Part shown: positions 1-8,024 of the stretch, piece after piece | Numbering within the stretch: position 1 is the first letter of the stretch | Layout of the letters: each line of letters starts with the position of its first letter | Assembly (NCBI RefSeq): GCF_039537505.1 | Contig: NZ_BAABAQ010000001.1 | Span: 868,001-932,000 of the forward strand | Reading direction: 5' to 3' | Length of the DNA stretch: 64,000 nucleotides | Source of the DNA: Streptosporangium oxazolinicum | GTDB lineage: Bacteria > Actinomycetota > Actinomycetes > Streptosporangiales > Streptosporangiaceae | The notes under the pieces: generated by a model | Told to the model about the DNA's origin: nothing | Databases searched by the model: none | The model's input: only the letters and a program-made list of their open reading frames with translations | Made by a program: the position numbers and the translations under genes

Positions 1-1148
1 GCTCTGTACGTGGCGAGCTTCCTGGCCTTGCCGGTCCTGACGTTCACCGCGTAGGCGGTCATGGTCTGGTATGGCAGGTCGATTATCGCGGGCTCGTCGT
101 CTGACGCCGTGGACGCCGGCCTGCACCGCACGGACATGGTGAGAGCCGTGACCTCCTCGGCGCTGAGCCAGGTGCGCAGCGAGATCCGGGAAACATCGGA
201 GGGCAGCCCGCTGATGGCGGTCGTCTTCCGCTTCTTGCCGGTGAGCGTGTCCATCAGGGCGAGGTTGCCCTGACGGCACGGCTTCTCGGCGGTGCTGTGG
301 TTCTCGATCACCGCGACGGTCTTCCCGTCGGGGGCGAGCGGGCTGAAGAAGTAGTCCACCGGCAGGATGACCGACGTGGAGTCGCCCTTCGAGGAGCTCG
401 GCCACAGGTTCGAGATCGTCCGCAGCTGTGATCTGGGCGAGTATTCCGCGAGCGTGATGGTGGCGCCGTCCCGTGACAGGCCGATGGGGACCCAACGGGT
501 CGGCAACTCGCGGACGACCCCGTCGCGCATATCGATGAGCAGCGCGGGGTCCTTGAACTCCGGGACCTTGCTGAAGGCCACGAATCGCCCGTCGTCCGAC
601 AGCATCAAACGCGAGACGCTTCCCAGCCAGGCCTGCGGCACCTTGTTCGCAGCCGTCGTCTTCTGGCCCGATGCCAGGTCGCGGACCTGAAAGGTGCCCT
701 CCTTGGCGCTGTAGTAGGCGATCTTCCGGCCGTCCCGGCTAATCGCCAGCGGGCTGTCTCGCAGGCCGGTGCGGCCGGGGGCGAGGCTGGGCAGCGCCTC
801 CGGCACGTGGTAGGTCCTGCCGCTCCGGGTGACCACCCGCCAGCCTCCGTCCCGGCAATCCGACGGCGCCTTCCCGCTGTACGGCTCGCAGAAGGTCTTG
901 TACGCGTGACTCAGCGGCCCCACCCCGCGCGTTGGCAGGTCGCCTCGGGAAGCGGCCTCCCGCGACCCGTCCGGCAGCAGCCGGATGGTGAACGTCGTAC
1001 CAAGAGCGACGACCGCGACCATGGCCGCCGCGAGGAGCGAGATCACGGTACGCCGCCTGCGATCACGCGTCGCGATCGTGCGTTCGGCCAGGTCCACCTG
1101 TGGGGACTCGTCGGCCAGGTCGACGAGCGCGTTCCGTAGCCAAGTCAT
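1..1148 (-). CDS. Membrane-anchored beta-propeller-like protein, sigma-factor partner (3' end beyond window)
   Basis: The frame is open from an ATG at 1148 to the left edge, so the C-terminus is missing. About 40 N-terminal cytoplasmic residues are followed by one hydrophobic helix near residues 37-55 (VISLLAAAMVAVVALGTTF) and then an extracytoplasmic domain. That domain has repeated blade-like motifs such as 'SRDGRKIAYYS', 'SDDGRFVAFS' and 'APDGKTVAVIE', as in WD40-like/TolB-type propellers. The start overlaps the sigma-factor stop by 4 nt (ATGA), so the two are probably translationally coupled. By position it resembles the membrane proteins that follow SigE-type sigma genes in actinomycetes. 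A role as sigma-factor regulator or sensor is inference; no zinc-binding anti-sigma motif is visible. Confidence 0.8.
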   Translation of the reverse strand, partial: MTWLRNALVDLADESPQVDLAERTIATRDRRRRTVISLLAAAMVAVVALGTTFTIRLLPDGSREAASRGDLPTRGVGPLSHAYKTFCEPYSGKAPSDCRDGGWRVVTRSGRTYHVPEALPSLAPGRTGLRDSPLAISRDGRKIAYYSAKEGTFQVRDLASGQKTTAANKVPQAWLGSVSRLMLSDDGRFVAFSKVPEFKDPALLIDMRDGVVRELPTRWVPIGLSRDGATITLAEYSPRSQLRTISNLWPSSSKGDSTSVILPVDYFFSPLAPDGKTVAVIENHSTAEKPCRQGNLALMDTLTGKKRKTTAISGLPSDVSRISLRTWLSAEEVTALTMSVRCRPASTASDDEPAIIDLPYQTMTAYAVNVRTGKARKLATYR

Positions 1149-1681
1149 CGGTGAGCCTCCTCGGTTTCCAGGTCGGCGAGCTTCGGCGCCAGTTCGGGAG
1201 CCAGTTCGCGTAAGCGGGCCAGCGCGTAGTGGGCCTGGCTCTTCACCGTTCCGATCGAGCAGCTCAGCAACTCGGCCGTCTCGCGTTCGGTCCTGTCCTC
1301 GTAGTAGCGCAGTACGATCACCGCCCGCTGCCGGGGCGGCAGCCGCATGAGAGCCTGGCGCACGACGAGCCGCACGATGGTGGAGTCCTCGCCCGAATAC
1401 GGCCGGTCGGGCGGGTCGGCGGTCGGGAGCTCGGCCCTGCCCCGGTGCCGCCGCCACGAGATGTACTGATTCAGCAGCGCCTTACGCGCGTACGCCTCGG
1501 GGTGCTCGACGCGCGACAGCCTGGACCAGCGTCCGAGCACCTTGAGCAGAACACTCTGCAGCAGGTCCTCGGCCTGGTGGGCGTCTCCCGTGAGCAGGTA
1601 GGCGGTGCGCATCAGCGCCTGCTGATGACCGGCGACGAACCCGCGGAAGCTGTCATTGCGATCCAAGGCGACTCCTCTCAA
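1145..1681 (-). CDS. SigE-family ECF RNA polymerase sigma factor
   Basis: A 178-aa protein with the two conserved parts of short ECF sigma factors. Region 2 includes 'TAYLLTGDAHQAEDLLQ' near residues 27-43. Region 4 (about 110-165) has 'LPPRQRAVIVLRYYEDRTE' and the recognition helix 'LSCSIGTVKSQAHYAL'. This pattern is typical of the actinobacterial SigE family (SCO SigE-like, extracytoplasmic stress). Its stop overlaps the start of a membrane beta-propeller protein by 4 nt, forming an operon. No separate anti-sigma gene is visible in the window. The target promoters are unknown. Confidence 0.9.
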   Translation of the reverse strand: MRGVALDRNDSFRGFVAGHQQALMRTAYLLTGDAHQAEDLLQSVLLKVLGRWSRLSRVEHPEAYARKALLNQYISWRRHRGRAELPTADPPDRPYSGEDSTIVRLVVRQALMRLPPRQRAVIVLRYYEDRTERETAELLSCSIGTVKSQAHYALARLRELAPELAPKLADLETEEAHR

Positions 1682-1761
1682 CCGTTACTGACGCCGGTGA
1701 CATGTCGAAAGGTTCGGTCCCGTCCGGCTGAAACTTCGGGTCGCGTTCGAATACGTCACCG

Positions 1762-1825
1762 GCTGCGGAGGCTCGGGATTCGACCCCCGGATGCGCGGTG
1801 AACCCAAATCACATTGGCAGCTCGG
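1762..1825. other. Decayed attachment-site copy of the tRNA-Ser(GCU) 3' half
   Basis: The sequence matches the 3' half of tRNA-Ser (17759-17814, read on plus) with several substitutions, including a T-loop reading 'ggattcgacccccgg' instead of 'ggatttgaaccccgg'. It ends in the junction 'cattggcagctcgg', which is also found at 5431-5447 and 8531-8546. The sequence to its right also resembles that right of the 5.4-kb copy. I read it as the oldest remnant of integration at this tRNA. It cannot encode a tRNA. Confidence 0.6.
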
Positions 1826-1884
1826 ATCTCGGCCGTCGGGTGCTGCCGGTCTCTCTGGAAAGAGGTTGAACGGGGCTGAATCGC

Positions 1885-2275
1885 ACCTAGAACCGCAACC
1901 AGGAACCGGCTGTCACCGGCAGGCTGATCCCGGTGCTGCGCGCGGTCCCGATAGGCGCTCGGATTTCGTGCACGGTGATCACATCGCCTGGCTTGAGGTG
2001 CCGTCAGTGCTCGAAGGTCAGGGGAGGCAATCTCACCGGCCCGTACCTGCCCGGCTTCAAGAGTCGGGCGATGCCGAGCAGGGGTTCGTTCTCGGGCGTG
2101 ACCGCGTGCGAAGGCCGATGTCTCACATGGGCCGGAGCACTCCGCGGAGAGGTACAAGACTCGTGCGGCTTTCCCCTTCAGTGCTCGTGAGGCACAGGCC
2201 GGCACGAACGGCACCGTTGCGGGCCTCACCACATCGCTGTTCGCACCGGTCGGCGTCCTCCTCAATCCGCACCAG
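1885..2275 (-). pseudogene. Degenerate partial copy of the 205-aa gene at 5546-6163
   Basis: About 390 bp align with 5540-5920, preceded in both by 'gaggttgaacggggctg' and the run of gcaac motifs. On the minus strand the shared peptide 'ARNGAVRA-LCLTS' and 'PLRGVLRPM' is visible, but the frame is broken and both ends are missing. This is a diverged duplicate left by a related mobile element. No functional product is expected. Confidence 0.55.
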
Positions 2276-2333
2276 GCGATCGTGGGGCTGTACCGGCTGC
2301 GGCCCTTCCTCGCCGGCCCGTGAAATGTCCATG

Positions 2334-2349
2334 ATCTTGATCACAAGAT
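2334..2349. promoter_or_regulatory. Candidate operator upstream of the GNAT gene
   Basis: The 6-4-6 inverted repeat 'atcttgatcacaagat' lies 24 nt before the ATG at 2374. It contains the octamer caagatgc (reading on into 2351), which also occurs in the DUF5753 regulator region at 42625, 44266 and 44303. Operator function is inferred from symmetry and position only. Confidence 0.35.
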
Positions 2350-2373
2350 GCGTTCTCAAGCAGAATCGACTTC

Positions 2374-2937
2374 ATGACGGCGCTGGACGGTACCGAAGGC
2401 CGCTTTCCTCTCGATGTCCAACTGTCGGGCCTCGGGATTCACCTGCGTGAATGGACCGATGAGGACCTTCCTGTCATGGTCGCCCTTTTCGATGAACCAC
2501 GGGTCGCTCGCTGGACTCCGCTACGTTCGCCGTTCGACTTCGACGCCGCTCAGGAGTACCTGTCTCAGTCGCGGAAAGCACGTGCCGCTGATCGCGGCAT
2601 GCAACTCGCCATCACCGGGGACGGTGGTGAGGCACGAGGAGAGGTGTTGCTCTTCCGTACGGCCGATGAGCCCGGTGTGGCCGAACTTGCTTACGCGATC
2701 GGTGCTCAACACCGGGGAGAGCGGTTGGCGGCTCGCGCCGTTGAGTTAATGGCCGACTACGCCCGCACCTCGCTCGGGATGCGCAGCCTGCTTCTACGGA
2801 TTGATCCAGCAAACGCGGCAAGCGTCGCGGTAGCGCGGGCCACCGGCTTTCACCTGGCCGACGATGAGCCGGTCACCTTCGAACGCAAGGGCCACGACAT
2901 CACCCTGTACAGGTGGCGCCGTGATCTCGCCCTGTAA
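2374..2937 (+). CDS. GNAT-family N-acetyltransferase
   Basis: A 187-aa protein of RimJ/RimL type (Acetyltransf_3 layout). The N-terminus 'GIHLREWTDEDLPVMVALF' is the usual entry strand and helix. 'YAIGAQHRGERLAARAVELM' near residues 107-126 is the acetyl-CoA pyrophosphate loop region (R/Q-x-x-G-x-G/A, here somewhat diverged). 'RIDPANAASVAVARATGF' is the canonical N-x-x-S-x-x-V-x-x-x-x-GF motif that closes the fold. It would transfer acetyl from acetyl-CoA to an amine; the substrate is unknown. It stands alone between element debris and a hypothetical gene on the other strand. Confidence 0.88.
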   Translation: MTALDGTEGRFPLDVQLSGLGIHLREWTDEDLPVMVALFDEPRVARWTPLRSPFDFDAAQEYLSQSRKARAADRGMQLAITGDGGEARGEVLLFRTADEPGVAELAYAIGAQHRGERLAARAVELMADYARTSLGMRSLLLRIDPANAASVAVARATGFHLADDEPVTFERKGHDITLYRWRRDLAL

Positions 2938-3915
2938 GTGACCACCGCTCGGTGAAAACGGCACGACCTGCGGAACGCCACAGATACCCGTAAGCGAATG
3001 TGAAAGGTTCTGTGATGACTTCAAAGCCCTGACTTCATCGGGTGGAGGCTCCAGCCGGGAGTGCAAACGGCCTTGACCAAGCTCGTCCGGGCGAACACTG
3101 TAGAAGCCAGTGATCTCGCCTGGAAGGGACGTGCATGTTTGGTCTGGGCTGGCTCGAAATTTTATTTTTTGTGGTCGTGGCCGTCGCTGTTTTCTTAGTG
3201 ATGCGAGCTCGACGGCGATAGATGGGGCGGCGGGCCAGACCCGCTCCACAGCCAGCAGGCGTGCGGCCTCCGTCTCGGTCGCGTCCCTGACCGTCAGCAG
3301 TTCGCCGTCCTCGTCGAGCACGGTGACGATCGCGGAGACCAGCACCTCGTCGCGGGAGCCGTCCTCACTCTCGATCCGCCGGTCGACGCCGAGCTCGTTC
3401 TTCCTCACCGATCGCCAGAGCCGAGCCCGGCAGGTCGCGCCGGTGTTGGCTCTCAAGGGGCTCCGAGGATCTTCCGCGTGCCGCCTGAGGATCGTGAAGG
3501 TGGGTGCGGTGTCGGGATTGAGCTGCCTGGCGATCCGGGCACGGGTCCTCCTGAGAGCGGCCTCCCCGTCCTCGCTGTCGGGATCGTCGGCCGTGTCGGG
3601 CTCTGGCAGGTCGGGCTGACGGCGCAGGGCCGGCCAGTCTGTGGCGGAAACGTATGCGGACGGCCGGGGCACCGCCGTCGTCCTCTCCGGTCGGGCATGC
3701 AGGACGGGGTCGAAGACGTCCCGGATCGGCCAGAACCGTAGCAGCACATGCTCGGTCTGCGGATCCTCATAGAACTCGTGACCTTTGCCCCAGGCGGACG
3801 GGACCCGGTAGGTGCGCAGGCCGTACAGGAAGTACGAAGGCCCCAATCGTGGAATCGTCCAGATGCGGCCCAAGGCCTCCCACATAGAAGTGTCCGTACT
3901 CGATGTCGTCCTCAT
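2794..3915 (-). CDS. Hypothetical protein, probably with a decayed 3' end
   Basis: I do not recognise this protein. The part from 3900 down to about 3190 reads like genuine coding sequence: 'YFLYGLRTYRVPSAWGKGH' and 'SAIVTVLDEDGELLTVRDAT' have normal composition and GC3. The last ~130 codons are doubtful: they run antisense through a small plus-strand membrane ORF and the 3' end of the GNAT gene. A second frame upstream ('RRITYEDDIEYGHFYVGGLG', GTG near 3944) also looks coding. The original start may therefore lie there, with a frameshift near 3860. Treat it as a damaged or mis-extended gene. Confidence 0.4.
   Translation of the reverse strand: MRTTSSTDTSMWEALGRIWTIPRLGPSYFLYGLRTYRVPSAWGKGHEFYEDPQTEHVLLRFWPIRDVFDPVLHARPERTTAVPRPSAYVSATDWPALRRQPDLPEPDTADDPDSEDGEAALRRTRARIARQLNPDTAPTFTILRRHAEDPRSPLRANTGATCRARLWRSVRKNELGVDRRIESEDGSRDEVLVSAIVTVLDEDGELLTVRDATETEAARLLAVERVWPAAPSIAVELASLRKQRRPRPQKIKFRASPDQTCTSLPGEITGFYSVRPDELGQGRLHSRLEPPPDEVRALKSSQNLSHSLTGICGVPQVVPFSPSGGHLQGEITAPPVQGDVVALAFEGDRLIVGQVKAGGPRYRDACRVCWINP
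3135..3221 (+). CDS. 28-aa single-span membrane microprotein, TatA-like N-terminus
   Basis: The ATG is preceded by 'ggaagg' at 3122-3127. The 28 codons give an N-terminus 'MFGLGWLEILFF', a hydrophobic helix (VVVAVAVFLVM), and a basic end 'RARRR' before a TAG. The opening resembles TatA/TatE subunits (MFG-x-G-x-E-I/L-L), but the amphipathic helix is absent. It lies antisense to the doubtful 3' part of 2794-3915. Membrane insertion is strongly predicted by composition. Any link to twin-arginine transport is speculative. Confidence 0.4.
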   Translation: MFGLGWLEILFFVVVAVAVFLVMRARRR

Positions 3916-4354
3916 AGGTGATCCTCCGCAGCACCTCTGCCACCGGTCGTCCTCCTGACAAGTGCGAGTCCATAGGAGGACCGACGGTAATACTCAGGAC
4001 CGACAGACTGAGAGACTTTCGGGACCGAAGCATGACTACCACTTCAGCCGCACATCGGGATATCCGCTGAGGTGGACGGGAGACGTCTGGGGTGTAGCCG
4101 ACAGGACGTGAGTGACCATTCAGGGGTGATGGAACTGAAGATCGTACGGTGGCCGCGTTGGTCAGGGTAGAACACCTCGACGCGACTCGCCTACAGGCCG
4201 GGGAGATGACGCGTTCACCCAAGTGGCAGCCCCCTCATTTTTACTGCCAACTGGCCACCTAAAACAGCCTCGGGCTTGCGGTCCGCAGTAGGATCACGCG
4301 CGTTTCCTGGCACCGACCATGAAATGTCAGTTCATGATCGTAGGCTTGCCGCTC
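3916..4354. other. Intergenic region without recognisable gene
   Basis: About 440 bp. The left 40-50 bp may be the true 5' end of the minus-strand hypothetical gene (a GTG near 3944 in another frame). The remainder shows no coding pattern, RNA gene or clear repeat. AT-richer segments at 4230-4250 may include promoter sequence for the gene at 4355. Confidence 0.4.
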
Positions 4355-4876
4355 ATGACCGATTTTCGCAGCGTGTCGTTCGATCTGCGCGTTTCCTACC
4401 GGCAGGCGTACCTCGTCGACGACACCGATGACGCCATGGGCCCGGACGACCTACTTCGTGATCATCCCACGCATCCTGTCGGGATCATACGGGTGGCAGA
4501 CGGCTGCGCCTTTCTGATCACAGGCTTGCACACAGGCACGGTCGGCTTCTCGGTGACAGTGGCCGACCACGACCTCGGAGCGGACATCGACGGCTACGAG
4601 GACATCGTGGAGATCAGCTTCGAGTCCGAGGCCGGGCGGGTCTCCGTACACGAGTGGGGCTGCGAAAAGTTCCATGAACTTCCCGAACTGTCCGCAGGAC
4701 CGGGGTGGTACCGGTTGCGCTACCACGCCAAGAACATGGACGAGGCCGCGGAGGTGGACACTTCTAACGAGATCATCGACCACTACCTGCTGCAGATCTG
4801 GCCTGAGAGCGAGTCCGTCCCGCGTGTGGTCAAGAGCACAAGCGGGACGCTCGCCCACTGGCGCCGACCGCGCTGA
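4355..4876 (+). CDS. Conserved-type hypothetical protein
   Basis: A 173-aa acidic protein beginning 'MTDFRSVSFDLRVSYRQAYL'. An in-frame ATG 36 nt upstream is possible but has no better ribosome site. It reads as a beta-rich, all-soluble protein ('GLHTGTVGFSVTVADHD', 'GPGWYRLRYHAKNMDEAAEV') with no signal peptide or membrane segment. Small proteins of this character are common in actinomycetes near recombination sites, but I cannot assign a family. It lies directly upstream of an integrase remnant. Confidence 0.6.
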   Translation: MTDFRSVSFDLRVSYRQAYLVDDTDDAMGPDDLLRDHPTHPVGIIRVADGCAFLITGLHTGTVGFSVTVADHDLGADIDGYEDIVEISFESEAGRVSVHEWGCEKFHELPELSAGPGWYRLRYHAKNMDEAAEVDTSNEIIDHYLLQIWPESESVPRVVKSTSGTLAHWRRPR

Positions 4877-4920
4877 CAGTCGGTCACACCGATCGCTGCC
4901 CCAGGCGCACGGGTGACGGC

Positions 4921-5335
4921 ATGCTCTTTCGTCAGCACAAGGGCCGGAGCAAGCTCACCCTTCACGTCCTCCCGAATCGCCGCCTTTCCTGCGGGCTCAT
5001 CGCGACGCACACGCGGCCGAACGGGAAAAGGCGGGGATCTGTGGGATAGGCACGATCTCGTGTTCACCACCCGGCACGGCAGGCCGATGGAACGGAGCGA
5101 GGACCACAAGGCGTGGAAAGCGCTCCTGAAGCGGGCGGGCGTTCGTGACGCACGACTCCACGACGCTCGCCACACAACCGGAACACTCCTTGTGGAACAA
5201 GGTGTGCATATCCGCGTCGTACAGGAAATCCTCGGCCACGCGCGGGTGGCCACCACCGAGCGCTACACCCACGTGGCCGGCGCGTTGACGCAGGACGCGA
5301 GCACCCGCATGGGAGCCGCAATCCTGACAAGGGGT
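4921..5335 (+). pseudogene. Tyrosine recombinase (integrase) C-terminal remnant, frameshifted
   Basis: Three successive frames each give integrase-like peptide: 'MLFRQHKGRSKLTLHVLP', then 'RAHRDAHAAEREKAG', then the catalytic part 'LWDRHDLVFTTRHGRPM' to 'ERYTHVAGAL'. The last part keeps the box II residues (H-x-x-R in 'LHDARH', then 'LGHARVATTERYTHV' with the nucleophilic Tyr). The N-terminal half is missing. Its 3' end abuts the tRNA-Ser attachment repeat at 5336, the usual place for an int gene of a pSAM2-like element. It is inactive as it stands. Confidence 0.85.
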
Positions 5336-5446
5336 CAGAGATCAAAAAGGCCCTCTCCCCGTGTCTCGGGAGAGGGCCTCTGTGCTGCGGAGGCTCGGGG
5401 ATTTGAACCCCGGATGGGCGGTAAACCCAAACCGCATCAGCAGCTC
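5336..5446. repeat. Attachment-site copy: tRNA-Ser(GCU) 3' half plus its terminator
   Basis: The segment repeats 17704-17814 almost exactly: the 12-bp terminator stem, the spacer 'ctgtgctgcg', and the tRNA 3' half through the T-arm to the anticodon loop. It has one change in the anticodon region (gcatcagcag for gcattagcag). At that point the sequence leaves the tRNA and continues 'ctcggatctcgg'. The break in the anticodon loop is a classic tyrosine-recombinase crossover position. It marks one end of an integrated element. Confidence 0.85.
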
Positions 5447-5545
5447 GGATCTCGGCCGTCCCGATCGGTTCCACCTGGACCAACGGGCGCGGGCGGTCCT
5501 TCCGGAACGAGGTTGAACGGGGCTGGATTGCAACTAGAACTGCAA

Positions 5546-6163
5546 CTAGGAACCGGCTGTCACAGGCAGGCTGACCCCGGTGATGCGCGCGGCCCCGATA
5601 GGGGCTCGGATCTCGTGCATGGTGATCACATCGCCTGGCTTGAGGTGCCGCCAGTGCTCGAAGGTCAGGGGAAGTAATCTCACCGACCCGCACCCGCCCG
5701 GCTCCAATGGATCACGGCCTTCGACCCAGAGGCGGGCGATGCCGAGCAGGGGTTCACCCTCGGGCGTGAGAAGACCGACGTCCCACATGGGTCGGAGCAC
5801 TCCGCGGAGAGGTACGGGTCTCATGCGGCCTCCGTCCTCGGCGCTCGTGAGGCAGAGATCGGCACGAACGGCACCGTTGCGGGCCTCGCTGCATCGCCAT
5901 TCGCACCAGTCGGCGTCCCACTGAAGCCACATCAGGCGAGCGGCGTCGGCCAGCAGGCTCCAGAACTCGGGTAACTGAGGATGCGCGTCGCCGAGCTCTT
6001 CGAGAAGCAGAAGGGCCGTCTCCCATTCGCCGTATTCCAGGTACTCCAGCACGTCGGCCACACTGATGCCGGCCACCTCGGTCCGGACGTCGACGAGACA
6101 GAGTCGAGCAGCTTTCAGAAGCGGGGAATCCTGGAAGTCCACGATCTGATTGTTCCTGGCCAC
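5546..6163 (-). CDS. Hypothetical protein of integrative-element type
   Basis: A 205-aa protein. I chose the GTG at 6163, which has a GAGG motif about 10 nt upstream; the frame is open to 6220. Its N-terminal half is helical ('LEYLEYGEWETALLLLEELG'). The C-terminal half contains 'LTFEHWRHLKPGDVITMHE', which resembles small beta-barrel domains of EF-Tu-like fold found in many actinobacterial hypothetical proteins. It lies just inside the 5.4-kb attachment repeat, and a decayed second copy sits at 1885-2275, so it travels with the elements at this tRNA. Function unknown. Confidence 0.7.
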   Translation of the reverse strand: MARNNQIVDFQDSPLLKAARLCLVDVRTEVAGISVADVLEYLEYGEWETALLLLEELGDAHPQLPEFWSLLADAARLMWLQWDADWCEWRCSEARNGAVRADLCLTSAEDGGRMRPVPLRGVLRPMWDVGLLTPEGEPLLGIARLWVEGRDPLEPGGCGSVRLLPLTFEHWRHLKPGDVITMHEIRAPIGAARITGVSLPVTAGS

Positions 6164-6227
6164 GGTGGTAATCCTCAAATCAGGCACCTCATAATCCGCA
6201 AATCGCCGAACGGCTTCCACCTACCCG

Positions 6228-6354
6228 ATTTCTCTGACTGTGGTTGCTCGAACATCTACTACTGCTCACAATCTGGTGGGGTCAAATGCCTCCGGCGCAT
6301 CTGCTTCGACGTCTCCTGCGACGCGCTTGATCAGCAAATCCCGCTCCACGCATG
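6228..6354 (+). pseudogene. Truncated copy of the Cys-rich 55-aa gene at 11101
   Basis: The reading 'DCGCSNIYYC...FDVSCDALDQ-I-LHA' matches the intact protein at 11101-11268 over about 42 residues. It has no start codon or ribosome site of its own, and the sequence upstream is unrelated. The homology continues downstream (6355-6490 with 11269-11410), so the whole segment was duplicated with element-end DNA. Confidence 0.6.
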
Positions 6355-6462
6355 ACTACTAGTTTGGAAGATCTCGGTACGCACCCCTCTGACCTGCTGT
6401 GTTCCAGGTCAAAGGCATTTTCGCCTTGCCCGTGAGTCCCCGTTCCTCCCCCTTGGCGACCC

Positions 6463-6633
6463 TCCTGACGGGCACGCGACGGGCACGGCACTGACGTCCC
6501 AATCAAACTGCATTAGCAGCTCGGGAGGCCATCGTTCAAGACAGTCCCACCTTGACCAACGCCTCCTCCTGATCTGCTTGGAATGCGCTGGTACGGCGGT
6601 GAACTGCAACCCAAATTGCACCCCGAACGGGCT
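6463..6633. other. attP-like junction with arm-type repeats
   Basis: On the left is the direct repeat 'acgggcacgcgacgggcacg' (6467 onward). The core 'ctgcattagcagctcgg' follows at about 6507-6523. On the right is an arm matching the sequence next to the core at 8538-8650, ending 'ggtgaactgcaacccaaatt'. Unlike the copies at 5336 and 8434, the tRNA 3' half is absent. This therefore looks like an element-borne attP rather than a chromosomal junction. Integrase binding is inferred from layout. Confidence 0.5.
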
Positions 6634-6708
6634 CATGACCTGCGTGAAGCGTGCGTACTCTCCCATCGGGTCTTCCTATCGCCGGGTTGAACACAAATCA
6701 ATTTGGTG

Positions 6709-7605
6709 TCAAGCCAGCTCTGGAAATCTGCCTTCAGAGCTTTCGTAGTAGCGGGCGATGGAGGCACGGTATAGTAAGGCGCCGGGCTGGAGGTGGCGGG
6801 GTTCCAGCCGGACGCCAGTGCGTCGTTCAGCGAGCGCCAAAGCGCCCTTGATGTAAGGTGGGAAGACCTCGGGTTCCGGGTCGAAATCCCAGAGCATGCC
6901 CAACTCTTCGAGGTCCTGCTTCAGTCGTTCAGGATCGGTGCTGTCGCTCCAGTGGGCAAACATCGGGACCAGGCGCGCGACGATGTCGCCGTCTACGGCA
7001 TGGACGAAGTGGGAGTGGTAGTTGACATTGCGCTCCACACTGGCGATCGACGTACCTTGCGATAGGGCGTGCACCACGTCGCGCAAGATCCCGGCATAGC
7101 CGTATTCCACCATGATCGATCCACCGGGAGCGTGGCCGACTTCGATCGTGGCGAAGCCTTCCTGTTCAGGGTCCTCGGTCAGTCCCAGCCGGCGTAGCAC
7201 CTCTTCAGGCGCGAGATCGGCTATGAAGGTGAAGCAGAACGCCGCCGATGCCCATCCAGACTGACTCCACCATGCGTAAACGTCCGTGGTCGCTCCGCGG
7301 TCGCCAGTGACAATCACTGTGCCCTCAGAATGACGGATCGTTCCATCGGTGACCGGATCGACAGGGATTCGGTGACCGCAGCCTTCTTCCGTCTCGTCGT
7401 ACAAGGCCAGGTGCGTGGGACACGGCCATGTACGACAGGTAGGACACGTTTTTACGCTATCGAATGTGCAGTCATTGCAGCCGCGGGGCGTTCGCCTGCG
7501 CGTGACATGACGAGAGCAAGGGTGCCACTGGGCGATGATGCCCAACTGGTGGAGGGCATCGACCCGAGCCACCGCTTGCACGGCCTTTTCTGAGAATTCC
7601 GGCAC
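6709..7605 (-). CDS. DUF6461-type protein with N-terminal Cys cluster
   Basis: A 298-aa protein from the GTG at 7605, which has GAGAGG upstream; the frame extends to 7668. Near residues 27-60 lie several Cys/His residues ('GCNDCTFDSVKTCPTCRTWP') that could bind zinc. From about residue 95 it reads like DUF6461: 'DVYAWWSQSGWASAAFCFTF', 'GTSIASVERNVNYHSHFVHA' and a closing 'WDFDPE'. DUF6461 proteins are common in actinomycetes and their biochemical role is unknown. It is cargo between two attachment-site copies. Confidence 0.75.
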   Translation of the reverse strand: MPEFSEKAVQAVARVDALHQLGIIAQWHPCSRHVTRRRTPRGCNDCTFDSVKTCPTCRTWPCPTHLALYDETEEGCGHRIPVDPVTDGTIRHSEGTVIVTGDRGATTDVYAWWSQSGWASAAFCFTFIADLAPEEVLRRLGLTEDPEQEGFATIEVGHAPGGSIMVEYGYAGILRDVVHALSQGTSIASVERNVNYHSHFVHAVDGDIVARLVPMFAHWSDSTDPERLKQDLEELGMLWDFDPEPEVFPPYIKGALALAERRTGVRLEPRHLQPGALLYRASIARYYESSEGRFPELA

Positions 7606-7912
7606 AGGAACCTCTCGATAGTTCTGAAGGGGCGTAAGACGAGGCTGCCTGATTATCCAGGGCCGCACGTGAGAACCGCATATCTTCAGCCGTTCGCGCT
7701 CACGACCTCGTGCGACTCGGCCTGTCCTTGGCCCCGAGCTTCATCGCGCCAAATGCACGCAGACAAGCCCCGATGCCCGGTGAGCCAGGGTGAGGAACGA
7801 ACCCTGAATCTTCGATCACCCCCGATCAAGACGGACCTCGGCCACCCCGTGGCGATCGTCGTGCTGCATCGGGGCGGCGGCGCGACCAAAGGCCGGCGAG
7901 GGCGTAGGTACA

Positions 7913-8023
7913 GTGCGGTGCGCGTGCGGCGACGGCTCGGAGTACTGCCCGCGCGTCGGGACCGGCCCCCAGGCCGCATGCCCGGCGTGCGCAGCAGGCG
8001 CAGGGCCGGGCGACGGCGCATAG
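7913..8023 (+). CDS. Possible 36-aa Cys-rich small protein
   Basis: A GTG at 7913 opens 36 codons reading 'VRCACGDGSEYCPR...' and '...AACPACAAGAGPGDGA' before a TAG. The five Cys residues, including C-x-C and C-x-x-C, suggest a small metal-binding knuckle. There is no strong ribosome site. A related but diverged segment at 14393-14640 does not keep this frame, which weakens the call. It lies just upstream of the 95-aa gene at 8053. Confidence 0.25.
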   Translation: MRCACGDGSEYCPRVGTGPQAACPACAAGAGPGDGA

Positions 8024-8024
8024 C

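Noticed and set aside
5380..5441. tRNA gene at 5.4 kb (and at 8.5 kb)
   Set aside because: Only the 3' half is present; the D-arm, 5' acceptor strand and anticodon 5' side are missing.
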